From UBA6814 sp040753075 (GTDB taxonomy: Bacteria > Desulfobacterota > Desulfovibrionia > Desulfovibrionales > Desulfovibrionaceae), in contig JBFMHA010000005.1 of NCBI GenBank assembly GCA_040753075.1, positions 1 through 64,000 on the forward strand: a stretch of DNA of 64,000 nt, given 5' to 3'. Positions 1-8,187 of this stretch are shown here, one piece after another. Every line of letters begins with the position of its first letter. The first letter of the stretch is position 1. The translations under genes were made by a program, and so were the position numbers. The notes under the pieces were generated by a model, which made no database searches, was not told the DNA's origin, and saw nothing but the letters and a program-made list of their open reading frames with translations.

Positions 1-180
1 CCCGCCCCGCCCGCCCGGGGGGAGGACCAGGCCCCGGCTGTGCGGCCCCGGCGGCACGTGCTGGCCCGGGAGATATCCGACGTGTCCCAGCTCATCCCGC
101 CCGAGTACAAGGGCTGGAACCAGTGGTACGCGGAGCTCAAGGCCCGCATGGCCGGCCGCCGCTCGGGCGGCGGGGAATAG
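1..180 (+). CDS. C-terminal end of an unidentified protein upstream of vgrG (partial)
   Basis: An open frame runs from the first base to a TAG at 178-180, giving 59 residues. It starts Pro/Ala-rich and ends in a basic helix-like stretch containing IPPEYKGWNQWYAELKARM. The vgrG ribosome-binding site lies directly after its stop, so the two are probably cotranscribed. The start is outside the window and no family can be recognised from the tail. Membership of the T6SS cluster is inferred only from position. Confidence 0.6.
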   Translation, partial: PAPPARGEDQAPAVRPRRHVLAREISDVSQLIPPEYKGWNQWYAELKARMAGRRSGGGE

Positions 181-195
181 GGGAGGAAAGACGCC

Positions 196-2247
196 ATGGC
201 CGCCGTGACCCAGGCCTCCACCTACCTGACCTTCTCCAGCCCGCTGGGCGCGGACAAGCTCCTGGTGCGCTCCATGCGGGGCGAGGAGCGCATCTCCGAG
301 CCCTTCCGCTTCGACCTGGAGCTGTACTCCGAGGACGCGGCCCTGTCCTTCGACTCCATCGTGGGCAAGAACGCCTGCGTCACCGTGACCATGCCCGACG
401 ACACCAAGCGGTACGTGAACGGGGTGGTGGCGCGCTTCGCCCAGGGCGGCCGGGACCATCGCCACACCACCTACTTCGCGGAGCTGCGGCCCTGGTTCTG
501 GGTGCTGCGGCAGCACGTGGACTGCCGGGTGTTCCAGGAGATGACCGCCCTGGAGATCATCGAGAAGGTCTTCGGCGACCTCTCCTACACCGACTTCGAG
601 AACAAGTGCACCGGCTCGTTCGCCACGCGCGACTACTGCGTCATGTACCAGGAGTCGTCCTTCGACTTCGTGTCGCGCCTGCTGGAGGACGAGGGCTGCT
701 ACTACTACTTCACCCACGCCGCGGACAAGCACACCCTGGTCCTGGCCAACGCGGCCGACGCCTACGCCGCCGCGGCCGGGCCGGCCACCGTGGCCTACGA
801 GGACCAGCGCCGGGTGGACTGGCCCGAGCAGATCGTCACCTCCTGCCGCCTGGAGAAGCGGGTCATCCCCAAGGAATTCTGGATGGATGACTACAACTTC
901 GAAACCCCGGCCACGGACCTGCACGCCGCCTCCTCGGGCTCGGCGGGCAAGCACGGCCTGTGCGAGTATCCGGGCGGGTTCACCGAGAAGGCCAAGGGCG
1001 AGACCAAGGCCGGCCTGCGCCTGGACGCCTTCGAGGCCGAGGAGAAGCAGCTCGCGGGCGAGAGCCACTGCCGCGGCTTCTTTGCCGGGGCCAAGTTCAC
1101 CCTGGAGAACCATCCCCGCTCCGACGCCAACGCCGAGTACGTCCTGGCGGAGGTGCGGCACGAGGCGTCCCACGGCGGCTACCGCAACACCTTCACCGCC
1201 CTGCCCGCCACGGTGGTGGCCCGGCCCCGGGTGAAGACCCGCCGGCCGCGCATCCACGGCGCCCAGACCGCGGTGGTCAAGGGCAAGAGCGGCGAGGAGA
1301 TCTGGACCGACAAGTACGGCCGGATCAAGGTCCGCTTCCACTGGGACCACAAGGGCGACGCCGACGGCTACACCGACGAGAAGTCCTCCTGCTGGGTTCG
1401 GGTGGCCCATTCCTGGGCCGGCAAGGGCTGGGGCAGCATCTTCGTCCCGCGGGTGGGCATGGAGGTGGTGGTCAGCTTCCTGGACGGCGACCCGGACCGG
1501 CCCCTGGTCACGGGCTGCGTGTACAACGCCACCCAGACCGTGCCCTACGCCCTGCCCGCCAACCAGACCCGGAGCACCGTGAAGAGCGAGTCCTCCAAGG
1601 AGGGCGCGGGCAAGTTCAACGAGATCCGCTTCGAGGACAAGAAGGACTCGGAGGAGATCTACGTCCACGCCCAGAAGGACCACAAGACCGAGATCGAGAA
1701 CAACCGCACCGTGATCCTCAAGGAGGCCGACGCCAAGGAGGGCGACGACAGCCTCACGGTGGAGAAGGGCAACCGCACCGTGACCCTCAAGAAGGGCAAC
1801 CTCACCACCACCCTGGACGAGGGCGACGAAACCCACGAACTCAAGAAGGGCAACCGCACCCTCAAGGTCAAGGGCAACCAGAACGTGACCGTGGAGGGCA
1901 ACTACACCCTTACGGTCAAGGGCAACCTGACCATCTCCGTGGACGGCGAGGTGAAGCTCACGGGCAAGAAGAACGTGAAGATCGAGGCCACCCAGAACCT
2001 GAACGCCAAGGGAAGCCAGAACGCCACGGTGGAGGCCGGCCAGAACCTCACGGCCAAGGGCGGCATGAACGCCGACGTGGAGGCCGGCGCCAACCTCACG
2101 GCCAAGGCCGGCGTCAACGCCAAGCTGGACGGCGGGGCCATGACCGAGGTCAAGGGCGGCGCCCAGGCCAAGGTCTCCGGCCCCATGGTGGACGTGAACG
2201 GGTCGGCCATGGTCAAGATCGCCGGCGGCATGATCAAGGTGGGTTAG
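196..2247 (+). CDS. vgrG: Type VI secretion tip protein VgrG (TssI)
   Basis: A 683-aa protein with normal VgrG architecture. The N-terminal two-thirds resembles the phage gp27/gp5 hub, with the FDLELYSED region near residue 50 and an OB-fold segment with WVRVAHSWAG and GDPDRPLVTGCVYN near 405-450. The C-terminal part (about 500-683) is a repetitive beta-helix of LTVKGN-like and NLTAKGG-like units, forming the needle. VgrG trimers cap the Hcp tube and carry effectors across the target membrane. No extra C-terminal enzyme domain is seen, so it is probably a structural/carrier VgrG. A GGGAGGA ribosome-binding site precedes the ATG. The next gene starts 2 bases after its stop, as expected for a VgrG-linked partner. 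Confidence 0.95.
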   Translation: MAAVTQASTYLTFSSPLGADKLLVRSMRGEERISEPFRFDLELYSEDAALSFDSIVGKNACVTVTMPDDTKRYVNGVVARFAQGGRDHRHTTYFAELRPWFWVLRQHVDCRVFQEMTALEIIEKVFGDLSYTDFENKCTGSFATRDYCVMYQESSFDFVSRLLEDEGCYYYFTHAADKHTLVLANAADAYAAAAGPATVAYEDQRRVDWPEQIVTSCRLEKRVIPKEFWMDDYNFETPATDLHAASSGSAGKHGLCEYPGGFTEKAKGETKAGLRLDAFEAEEKQLAGESHCRGFFAGAKFTLENHPRSDANAEYVLAEVRHEASHGGYRNTFTALPATVVARPRVKTRRPRIHGAQTAVVKGKSGEEIWTDKYGRIKVRFHWDHKGDADGYTDEKSSCWVRVAHSWAGKGWGSIFVPRVGMEVVVSFLDGDPDRPLVTGCVYNATQTVPYALPANQTRSTVKSESSKEGAGKFNEIRFEDKKDSEEIYVHAQKDHKTEIENNRTVILKEADAKEGDDSLTVEKGNRTVTLKKGNLTTTLDEGDETHELKKGNRTLKVKGNQNVTVEGNYTLTVKGNLTISVDGEVKLTGKKNVKIEATQNLNAKGSQNATVEAGQNLTAKGGMNADVEAGANLTAKAGVNAKLDGGAMTEVKGGAQAKVSGPMVDVNGSAMVKIAGGMIKVG

Positions 2248-2249
2248 GC

Positions 2250-2984
2250 ATGGCCGACGAGGAAACCCGGGACGTCCCGGACGTCGAGCCGGAAGAGGCG
2301 CCGCCCCCGCCCCTGGACGGCGAGGTCACGCTGCGCGACGAGGCCGGGATCCCCACCCAGCGCTCGGAGTACCGGCAGGGGACGCTGCACGGCGAGACGG
2401 CGCTCTTCTATCCCGACGGCAGCGTGATGCAGCGCTCCCGCTTCGTGGACGGCAAGCTCACGGGAGAGGTCCGGTTCTTCAACGAGAAGGGCGAGTTGAC
2501 GCAGCAGTCCCAGTACCTGGACGACGCGCCGCACGGCGAGTCCCTGGCCTACTTGAACGGGGTGCTGCGCTCCCGGAGGTTTTACCGGCGCGGCAGGCTG
2601 CACGGGCTCATGACCGTGTACGACGAGGCCGGCCAGAAGGTGGCCGAGCACCCCTACGTGGACGGCGAGGTTTCCGGCGAGGTCCGGATCTACGCCCCGG
2701 ACGGGAAGGTGGCGCAGCGCATCGCCTACCGCGCGGGCAAGCCCTCGGGCGAGTGGCTGGAGTTCTACGCCTCGGGCGCGCTCCTGACCAAGAGCGTGTA
2801 CAAGGACGGCCTGCGCCACGGGGAGCGGCTTGGGTTCCACGAAAACGGGCAGGTCAGGGAGCGCTCGGAGTACCGCCAGGGCAAGCCCGTGGGCGAGGTC
2901 CGGGAATACGACGCCAAGGGCCGGCTGGCCAAGGTGGACGGCAAGAAGCCCAAGGGGCCGCTGGACCGCCTGCTCGACGGCTGA
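2250..2984 (+). CDS. YwqK/MORN-like repeat protein coupled to vgrG
   Basis: A 244-aa protein starting at the ATG two bases after the vgrG stop, so translation is probably coupled. After an acidic, Pro-rich N-terminus (about 1-25) it consists of at least eight repeats of about 23 residues built on a Y..G..HGE....(Y/F)...G motif, for example YRQGTLHGETALFYPDGSVM. This is the YwqK antitoxin/MORN-variant repeat, predicted to form a beta-sheet ribbon. YwqK-like proteins often sit beside secreted toxins as immunity or adaptor proteins. Here the position immediately after VgrG suggests a VgrG adaptor or immunity role, but no toxin gene is adjacent, so the function is open. Confidence 0.85.
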   Translation: MADEETRDVPDVEPEEAPPPPLDGEVTLRDEAGIPTQRSEYRQGTLHGETALFYPDGSVMQRSRFVDGKLTGEVRFFNEKGELTQQSQYLDDAPHGESLAYLNGVLRSRRFYRRGRLHGLMTVYDEAGQKVAEHPYVDGEVSGEVRIYAPDGKVAQRIAYRAGKPSGEWLEFYASGALLTKSVYKDGLRHGERLGFHENGQVRERSEYRQGKPVGEVREYDAKGRLAKVDGKKPKGPLDRLLDG

Positions 2985-3074
2985 ACGGGCCGTGACAAAA
3001 GGTGAGGAATATGTGTAGACTGTGCCGCGCCCTGCGGGGCCGGTCCCAGCCCTGAAACCCTGGAGCGGAGCACG

Positions 3075-4070
3075 ATGGCCCAGATCACCATGGACAAGAA
3101 GGCCCTGGCCATCCTCGGGATGATCCTGGCCTTTCTCGGCCTGGCCCTGTTCGCGGCCGGACTGTTCTCCGGGCTCCTGCTGCGCGAGGCCGGCTCCCGG
3201 CCCGACGCCGCGGCCCTGGAGCGCCAGCTTGCGGAGGTGAGCTCCCGGCTGGAGGAGGCGTCCCGCCGCGTCCCGGCCCCGGCCCCGGCCCCGGCGTCCG
3301 AGCCGGCCAAGCCCGAGCCGGCCCCGGCTCCCGCGCCCGAGCCGGCCAAACCCGAGCCGGCCCCGGCCCCCGAGCCGGCCAAGGCCTCCCCGGCTCCCCC
3401 CGTGCTGCCCCCGCCGGTCCCGGTCCGTCCGGTGCCGGCCGCGGACGCGGGCTACGTGATCCAGACCGGGGCCTTCACCGTGAAGATGAACGCGGTGAAC
3501 CAGGCCGAGCGTCTCAAGGAGAAGGGCCACAGCCCGGCGGTGGTGGAGGTCAAGGGCAAGAACGACCGCATCTGGTTCGTGGTGCGGCTGCTGGGCTTCG
3601 CCAGCATGGAGGAGGCGCAGGAGTCGGCCCGGGATCTCCTGGAGCGGGACGGCATCAAGGCGGTGGCCATGGAGGCCGACTTCCCCATGAGCCCCTTCCA
3701 CGAGGAGGCGGCCGAGGCGGAGGTCGAGGCCCCGGCCCCGCGCCAGGCCGCGCCCGCGCCTGCGGCCGCGGCCGAGCCGGCCCCGCAGCCCTCGGGCAAG
3801 ACCCGCCACTCGGTGCAGGTGTCCTCCTTCCGCGACGAGAAGGACGCGGACACCACCGTGCGCATGCTCAAGAACCGGGGCTACACCCCCTGCATCGTGA
3901 CGCTTTACGACAGCCAGGACAAGCCCTGGTACGTGGTGCAGATCGGCGACTTCGCCGCCCTGGACGAGGCCAACCAGGCCGGCGCGGCCTACAAGGCCTC
4001 GGGCGGCGGCAGCTACGTGGTCAAGTCCTACGACGACAGCCTCCTTGCCCAGCGCCGGAGCTGCCCGTAG
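3075..4070 (+). CDS. Membrane-anchored protein with two SPOR domains
   Basis: 331 aa. One N-terminal membrane segment (about 10-36) follows a short cytoplasmic tail. A short coiled-coil (45-65) and a Pro/Ala/Glu/Lys-rich spacer (66-120) with repeated EPAKPEPAPA units lead to two SPOR-like domains at about 125-200 (YVIQTGAF...) and 243-318 (HSVQVSSF...). A second Pro/Ala linker separates them. SPOR domains bind denuded septal peptidoglycan. The spacer is long enough to cross part of the periplasm. It lies within the T6SS run, so it could help position or anchor the machinery, but a cell-division role is equally possible. Confidence 0.85.
   Translation: MAQITMDKKALAILGMILAFLGLALFAAGLFSGLLLREAGSRPDAAALERQLAEVSSRLEEASRRVPAPAPAPASEPAKPEPAPAPAPEPAKPEPAPAPEPAKASPAPPVLPPPVPVRPVPAADAGYVIQTGAFTVKMNAVNQAERLKEKGHSPAVVEVKGKNDRIWFVVRLLGFASMEEAQESARDLLERDGIKAVAMEADFPMSPFHEEAAEAEVEAPAPRQAAPAPAAAAEPAPQPSGKTRHSVQVSSFRDEKDADTTVRMLKNRGYTPCIVTLYDSQDKPWYVVQIGDFAALDEANQAGAAYKASGGGSYVVKSYDDSLLAQRRSCP
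3282..3400 (+). repeat. GC-rich low-complexity repeat encoding a Pro-Ala-Glu-Lys spacer
   Basis: Tandem degenerate units of GCCCCGGCCCCG and GAGCCGGCCAAGCCC lie inside the SPOR-protein gene. They encode the flexible periplasmic spacer and are a likely site of slippage length variation. Confidence 0.7.
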
Positions 4071-4077
4071 CAGGGGC

Positions 4078-4115
4078 TGGAACTCCGCGATGGCCGTGTT
4101 GCTGCGATAATGACG
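4078..4115 (+). repeat. Short remnant of the dispersed palindromic repeat
   Basis: The stretch contains TCCGCGATGG followed by GTTGCTGCGA. Both strings occur in the larger element at 4937-5114 (TCCGCGATGG and GCGTTGCTGCGA). It lies in the 107-base gap before the next gene. It is read as a deletion derivative of that repeat. Confidence 0.4.
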
Positions 4116-4177
4116 ACGATTCCTCTCGGCTGGGTGTTCAGTAACGGTATGCTAGGTCGCCGGACCCGGGGGACTGC

Positions 4178-4936
4178 ATGGACCAGGCTGTGGTGTTGAA
4201 ACTCCTTGCCGCCGCCGGCGGCCTGGTGGTGGCGCTCACCGGGCTGGCGGTGTGGATCGTGTCGCGCATCATCGCCTCCCGGGGCTCCATGGAGGAGCAC
4301 ATCGAGCGCCGGCTGAACATCGCCAAGGACGAGCTCATGGAGCGGGTGTCCACCACCCTGACCGGCAGCGCCAGCGAGCTCAAGGCCACGGCCAACGCCC
4401 TGGTGCAGCGGATGGAGGTGGCGCTCAGGGCCGCGGACCGCAGCGCGGCCGAGGCCGAGGACCGCCTGGACACCCGCCTGGACACCAAGCTCCGGCTCCT
4501 GGAGACGCGGCTGGGCGAGGGCTTCTCGTCCACCCTGGACCGCACCCACGCCGCCCACCTGGACGGCATGCTGGCCGAGGCCAAGAAGATCTTCGAGAAC
4601 TTCGACTACCTTCGCTACGGCCTGGACCGGGTGGCCGAGATCCTGGACGCGCCCGACCCCGGGCCGGAAACCGTGCGCCAGGCCTTGGCCGAACTGGCCG
4701 AACGGTTCGAACGGCAGCAGGCGGTCATGGCCCGGGTCCTGGACGAGTTCCACGCCAAGAACGCGGCCCTGGCCGAGGACATGCGCCTGTTCACCGCGGA
4801 CCTCGCCGGGCTCAAGGACGAGATGGCCGGGGTGCGCAAGCTCCTGAACACCCTGTCCAACCAGTCCGACACCCTGAAGAATCTTCTGTCCCAGGCCATC
4901 CAGAGCATGGCCAAGGCCAAGGTGGCGGGCTACTGA
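4178..4936 (+). CDS. Membrane-anchored coiled-coil protein, unknown function
   Basis: 252 aa, not assigned to a family. A single N-terminal hydrophobic segment (about 8-31) is followed almost entirely by charged heptad-like sequence (from about 35 to 245), rich in Ala, Glu, Lys and Leu, predicting a long parallel coiled-coil in the cytoplasm or periplasm. The tail QAIQSMAKAKVAGY is short and amphipathic. Its place between the SPOR protein and clpV, same strand, suggests a T6SS accessory or scaffold. RmuC- or chemoreceptor-like cytoplasmic coils are alternatives, but no HAMP domain or catalytic motif is seen. Confidence 0.7.
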   Translation: MDQAVVLKLLAAAGGLVVALTGLAVWIVSRIIASRGSMEEHIERRLNIAKDELMERVSTTLTGSASELKATANALVQRMEVALRAADRSAAEAEDRLDTRLDTKLRLLETRLGEGFSSTLDRTHAAHLDGMLAEAKKIFENFDYLRYGLDRVAEILDAPDPGPETVRQALAELAERFERQQAVMARVLDEFHAKNAALAEDMRLFTADLAGLKDEMAGVRKLLNTLSNQSDTLKNLLSQAIQSMAKAKVAGY

Positions 4937-5114
4937 CCCGGGCCGTTGAAAAATCCGCGATGGTTACACTCTCTATATCCGTAAGACTCGAAGACTCGTC
5001 TAACGGCTATAGGGCTGCGTTGCTGCGAAAACGTCAAATCCTCACGTATGTCGAATACGCTTCGGCCTTGACGTTTCCTTGCGCCTTGCCCTCGCGGTTT
5101 TTGAACGGCCCGGG
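4937..5114 (+). repeat. Dispersed palindromic (MITE-like) repeat element
   Basis: The ends form an imperfect terminal inverted repeat of about 22 bases: left CCCGGGCCGTTGAAAAATCC, right CGCGGTTTTTGAACGGCCCG. Inside, AACGTCAA and TTGACGTT form a second nested stem around a loop that itself contains CGTAT...ATACG. There is no coding capacity. Related sequence occurs at 4078-4115, 14209-14226 and 57113-57345. It abuts the preceding stop and ends about 35 bases before the clpV ribosome-binding site, so it may also act as a transcription attenuator. Confidence 0.75.
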
Positions 5115-5160
5115 AGGAAGACTCTTTCCCATCGGTTCGTAGCGACAACGGGAGGCGCTC

Positions 5161-7800
5161 ATGTACAAGGCCGATCTGAAGGGCGTGGTGGAGCGCCTGA
5201 ACCCTTTCTGCATGGACAAGCTCCAGGCCGCTGCCGGGCTCACCGTGTCCATGACCCACTACGAGGTCACGCCCGAGCACCTGCTGGCCAAGCTCAACGA
5301 GTCCGCGGACTCGGACTTCGCCCACATCCTGCGCTCCGCAGGCCTGGACCAGGGCGCCCTGGCCCGGTCCCTGGAGCGCTCCCTGGAGGGGTCCCGCCGC
5401 GGCAACGCCGGCCGGCCGGTGCTCTCGCCCATCCTGGTGGAGCTTCTGCAGGACGCCTGGCTCATCGCCTCCATCGAGCTCAAGGACGTGGCCGTGCGCT
5501 CGGGCGCGGTGCTGCTGGCCTTCCTGTCCAACCCCGGCCTGGCCGCGGGCGCGGACTGGGGCGAGTACCTGCGCACCCTGTCCCGCGAGCGGGTGCGGAC
5601 CGGCTACGCCCAGGTCTGCGCCGGCTCGGTCGAGGACAAGGCCGCCCGCGCGGCCGCTCCGGACGGGGCTCCGGCCGGACCGGACGGGGAGCGGAAGTCC
5701 GGCCCCCTGGCCCAGTTCTGCGTGGACTTCACGGCCAAGGCCCGGGCCGGAGACATGGACCCGGTGTTCGGCCGGGACCGGGAGATCCGCCAGATGGTGG
5801 ACATCCTGGCCCGCCGCCGCAAGAACAACCCCATCATCGTGGGCGACGCGGGCGTGGGCAAGACCGCGGTGGCCGAGGGCCTGGCCCTGCGCATCGCCGA
5901 GGGCGACGTGCCCGAGGTGCTCAAGGACGTGTCCATCCTGGCCCTGGACCTGGGCCTGCTGCAGGCCGGGGCCGGCATCCGGGGCGAGTTCGAGCAGCGC
6001 CTCAAGGCGGTCATCGACGCGGTGAAGCAGAGCCCCTCGCCCGTCATCCTGTTCATCGACGAGGCCCACGTGCTCATCGGCGCAGGGGACAAGGCCGGGG
6101 GCAGCGACGCGGCCAACCTGCTCAAGCCCGCCCTGGCGAGGGGCGAGCTGCGCACCATCGCGGCCACCACCTGGGGCGAGTACAAGAAGTATTTCGAGAA
6201 GGACGCGGCCCTGGCCCGCCGCTTCCAGCCGGTGCGGCTGGACGAGCCCTCGGTGGACGCCACCGTGACCATCCTGCGCGGGCTCAAGGCCCGCTACGAG
6301 GCGGACCACGGGGTGGTCGTGCGCGACGACGCGGTGCGCGCCGCGGCCGACCTGGCGGACCGCTACATCTCCGGCCGCCTGCTCCCGGACAAGGCCGTGG
6401 ACCTGCTGGACACGGCCTGCGCCCGGGTCAGGGTGCTGCTCTCGTCCAAGCCCGCGGCCCTGGAGGACCGGGAGCGGAGCCTGGCCGACGTGGAGCGCCG
6501 CATCGCGGCCCTCACGCGGGACGAGTCCCAGGGCGTGGCCGTGGATCCGGCGGACCTGGCCGCGGCCCGGGCCGAGGCCGAGGGGCTCCGGGTCCAGGCC
6601 GGGGAGCTTTCCGGCCGCTGGGACACGGAGAAGGCCGCGGTGGCGAAGTTCCTGGAGCTGCGCGCGCCCGCCGCGCCGGAAGGGGCGGAGGAGGGGGGCG
6701 AGGCCGCTCCGGCCCCTGACCCCGCGGCCCTGGCCGCGGCCCGCGCCGAACTGGCCGCGGTGCAGGTCGGCGAGCCGCTCATCCATTTCGAGGTGGACCC
6801 GGACATGGTGGCCAAGGTGGTGTCGGACTGGACCGGCATCCCCCTGGGCAAGGTGCTGCGCGACGAGGCCGGGGCCGTGCTCCGGCTGGAGGATGACCTG
6901 AAGCGGCGCATCCGCGGCCAGGACCGGGCCGTGGCCGCGGTGGCCAAGGTGCTGCGCGCGTCCAAGAGCGGCCTCAAGGAGCCGGCCCTGCCGCTGGGGG
7001 TGTTCCTCCTGGTGGGGCCCAGCGGCGTGGGCAAGACCGAGACCGCGCTGGCCGTGGCCGACCTGCTCTTCGGCGACGAGGCCCGCATGGTCACGGTGAA
7101 CCTCTCCGAGTTCCAGGAGAAGCACACGGTCTCCCGGCTCATCGGCTCGCCGCCGGGCTACGTGGGCTTCGGCGAGGGCGGGGTGCTCACCGAGGCGGTG
7201 CGCCGCCAGCCCTACAGCGTGGTGCTCCTGGACGAGGCCGAGAAGGCCGCGCCCGACGTGATGAACCTGTTCTACCAGGTGTTCGACAAGGGCATGCTGG
7301 CCGACGGCGAGGGCCGGGTGGTGGACTTCAAGAACACCATCCTGTTCCTGACCAGCAACCTGGGCTCGGACCTCATCACCGAATACTGCGCCGCGGGCGG
7401 GGTGCGCACCGAGGACGGGCTCATGGCCGGGCTCAAGCCGGCCCTGGCCGACCACTTCAAGCCCGCGCTCCTGGCGCGCATGACGGTGGTGCCCTACATG
7501 TGCCTGGGCCAGGACGCCCTGCGCGAGATCATAGGGCTCAAGCTCGCCCGCCTGGCCGCCACGCTCAGGCGCAACAACGCCATGACCCTGGAGCACACCC
7601 CCGCGGTGGTGGAGCGCATCCTGGAGCGCTGCACCGACCTGGACACCGGCGCCCGCACCATCGACCACCTCCTGCGCGGCAGCATCCTGCCCAGGCTGTC
7701 GCAGGAGATCCTGGCCAGGATGGTGGAGGGCGCCCCGGCCGCCAAGGCGGTGCTGGACGTGGAAGCGGGGGGCGGGTTCAGCGTGGCGGTGGGGGACTAG
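5161..7800 (+). CDS. clpV: Type VI secretion ATPase ClpV (TssH)
   Basis: 879 aa, ClpB/ClpV architecture. An N-terminal Clp-N region (about 1-150) is followed by AAA-1 with Walker A GDAGVGKT (227-234) and Walker B LFIDEAH, a middle coiled-coil (about 420-520), and AAA-2 with Walker A GPSGVGKT (620-627) and Walker B VVLLDEAEKA. The AAA-1 segment GELRTIAATTWGEYKKYFEK is characteristic of ClpV rather than ClpB. ClpV hexamers unfold and recycle contracted TssB/TssC sheath in the cytoplasm. The opposite-strand fused sheath protein at 8188-9771 is its likely substrate. A GGGAGG ribosome-binding site sets the start. No disrupted motif is seen. Confidence 0.95.
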   Translation: MYKADLKGVVERLNPFCMDKLQAAAGLTVSMTHYEVTPEHLLAKLNESADSDFAHILRSAGLDQGALARSLERSLEGSRRGNAGRPVLSPILVELLQDAWLIASIELKDVAVRSGAVLLAFLSNPGLAAGADWGEYLRTLSRERVRTGYAQVCAGSVEDKAARAAAPDGAPAGPDGERKSGPLAQFCVDFTAKARAGDMDPVFGRDREIRQMVDILARRRKNNPIIVGDAGVGKTAVAEGLALRIAEGDVPEVLKDVSILALDLGLLQAGAGIRGEFEQRLKAVIDAVKQSPSPVILFIDEAHVLIGAGDKAGGSDAANLLKPALARGELRTIAATTWGEYKKYFEKDAALARRFQPVRLDEPSVDATVTILRGLKARYEADHGVVVRDDAVRAAADLADRYISGRLLPDKAVDLLDTACARVRVLLSSKPAALEDRERSLADVERRIAALTRDESQGVAVDPADLAAARAEAEGLRVQAGELSGRWDTEKAAVAKFLELRAPAAPEGAEEGGEAAPAPDPAALAAARAELAAVQVGEPLIHFEVDPDMVAKVVSDWTGIPLGKVLRDEAGAVLRLEDDLKRRIRGQDRAVAAVAKVLRASKSGLKEPALPLGVFLLVGPSGVGKTETALAVADLLFGDEARMVTVNLSEFQEKHTVSRLIGSPPGYVGFGEGGVLTEAVRRQPYSVVLLDEAEKAAPDVMNLFYQVFDKGMLADGEGRVVDFKNTILFLTSNLGSDLITEYCAAGGVRTEDGLMAGLKPALADHFKPALLARMTVVPYMCLGQDALREIIGLKLARLAATLRRNNAMTLEHTPAVVERILERCTDLDTGARTIDHLLRGSILPRLSQEILARMVEGAPAAKAVLDVEAGGGFSVAVGD

Positions 7801-7854
7801 GAAAGGGCCGGCTGCCCCGGCGGCCGATCATTCTCGGAACAAGGAGTTCTCCGC

Positions 7855-8184
7855 ATGGAGATGCGCGATATTCCCTTCGGCGTGACCGACTGGGCCAGCG
7901 TGGAGCCCACCGAGCATCCGGGCGTGACCGGCAAGGCCCTCTGGCGCACCCGCCAGTTCGGCCCCATCCGGGTGCGCATGGTGGAGTACACCCCCGGCTA
8001 CCTGGCCGACCACTGGTGCTCCAAGGGCCACATCCTGCTCTGCCTCCAGGGCGAACTGGTCACGGAGCTGGAGGACGGCCGCACCTTCACCCTCACCCCC
8101 GGCATGAGCTACCAGGTCGCCGACAACGCCGAACCCCACCGGTCGAAGACCGAAGGCGGGGCGACGCTGTTTATTGTGGATTGA
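7855..8184 (+). CDS. Small cupin-fold protein (DHCW-motif type)
   Basis: 109 aa forming one compact cupin-like beta-barrel. The signature DHWCSKGHILLCLQGEL (about 51-67) supplies the H-X-C/H metal-pocket region and matches the DHCW-motif cupin family as remembered. A second cupin motif follows, with GMSYQVADNAEPHRS near the C-terminus. AAGGAG precedes the ATG. It lies 54 bases after clpV and converges with the sheath gene, whose stop is 3 bases away. The substrate is unknown. The position inside the T6SS island may be incidental. Confidence 0.8.
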   Translation: MEMRDIPFGVTDWASVEPTEHPGVTGKALWRTRQFGPIRVRMVEYTPGYLADHWCSKGHILLCLQGELVTELEDGRTFTLTPGMSYQVADNAEPHRSKTEGGATLFIVD

Positions 8185-8187
8185 GTC

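Noticed and set aside
960..2249. Long plus-strand open frame continuous with the repeat-protein gene
   Set aside because: It runs antiphase to vgrG, has Pro/Gly/Arg-rich shadow composition, and the real gene begins at the ATG at 2250.
3282..3400. CRISPR-like repetition
   Set aside because: The repeats are short in-frame codons for a Pro/Ala/Glu/Lys spacer, without unique spacers.
4930..7668. 912-codon minus-strand open frame opposite clpV
   Set aside because: His/Gly/Leu/Val-rich mirror of a GC-rich coding strand; clpV motifs on the plus strand are intact.
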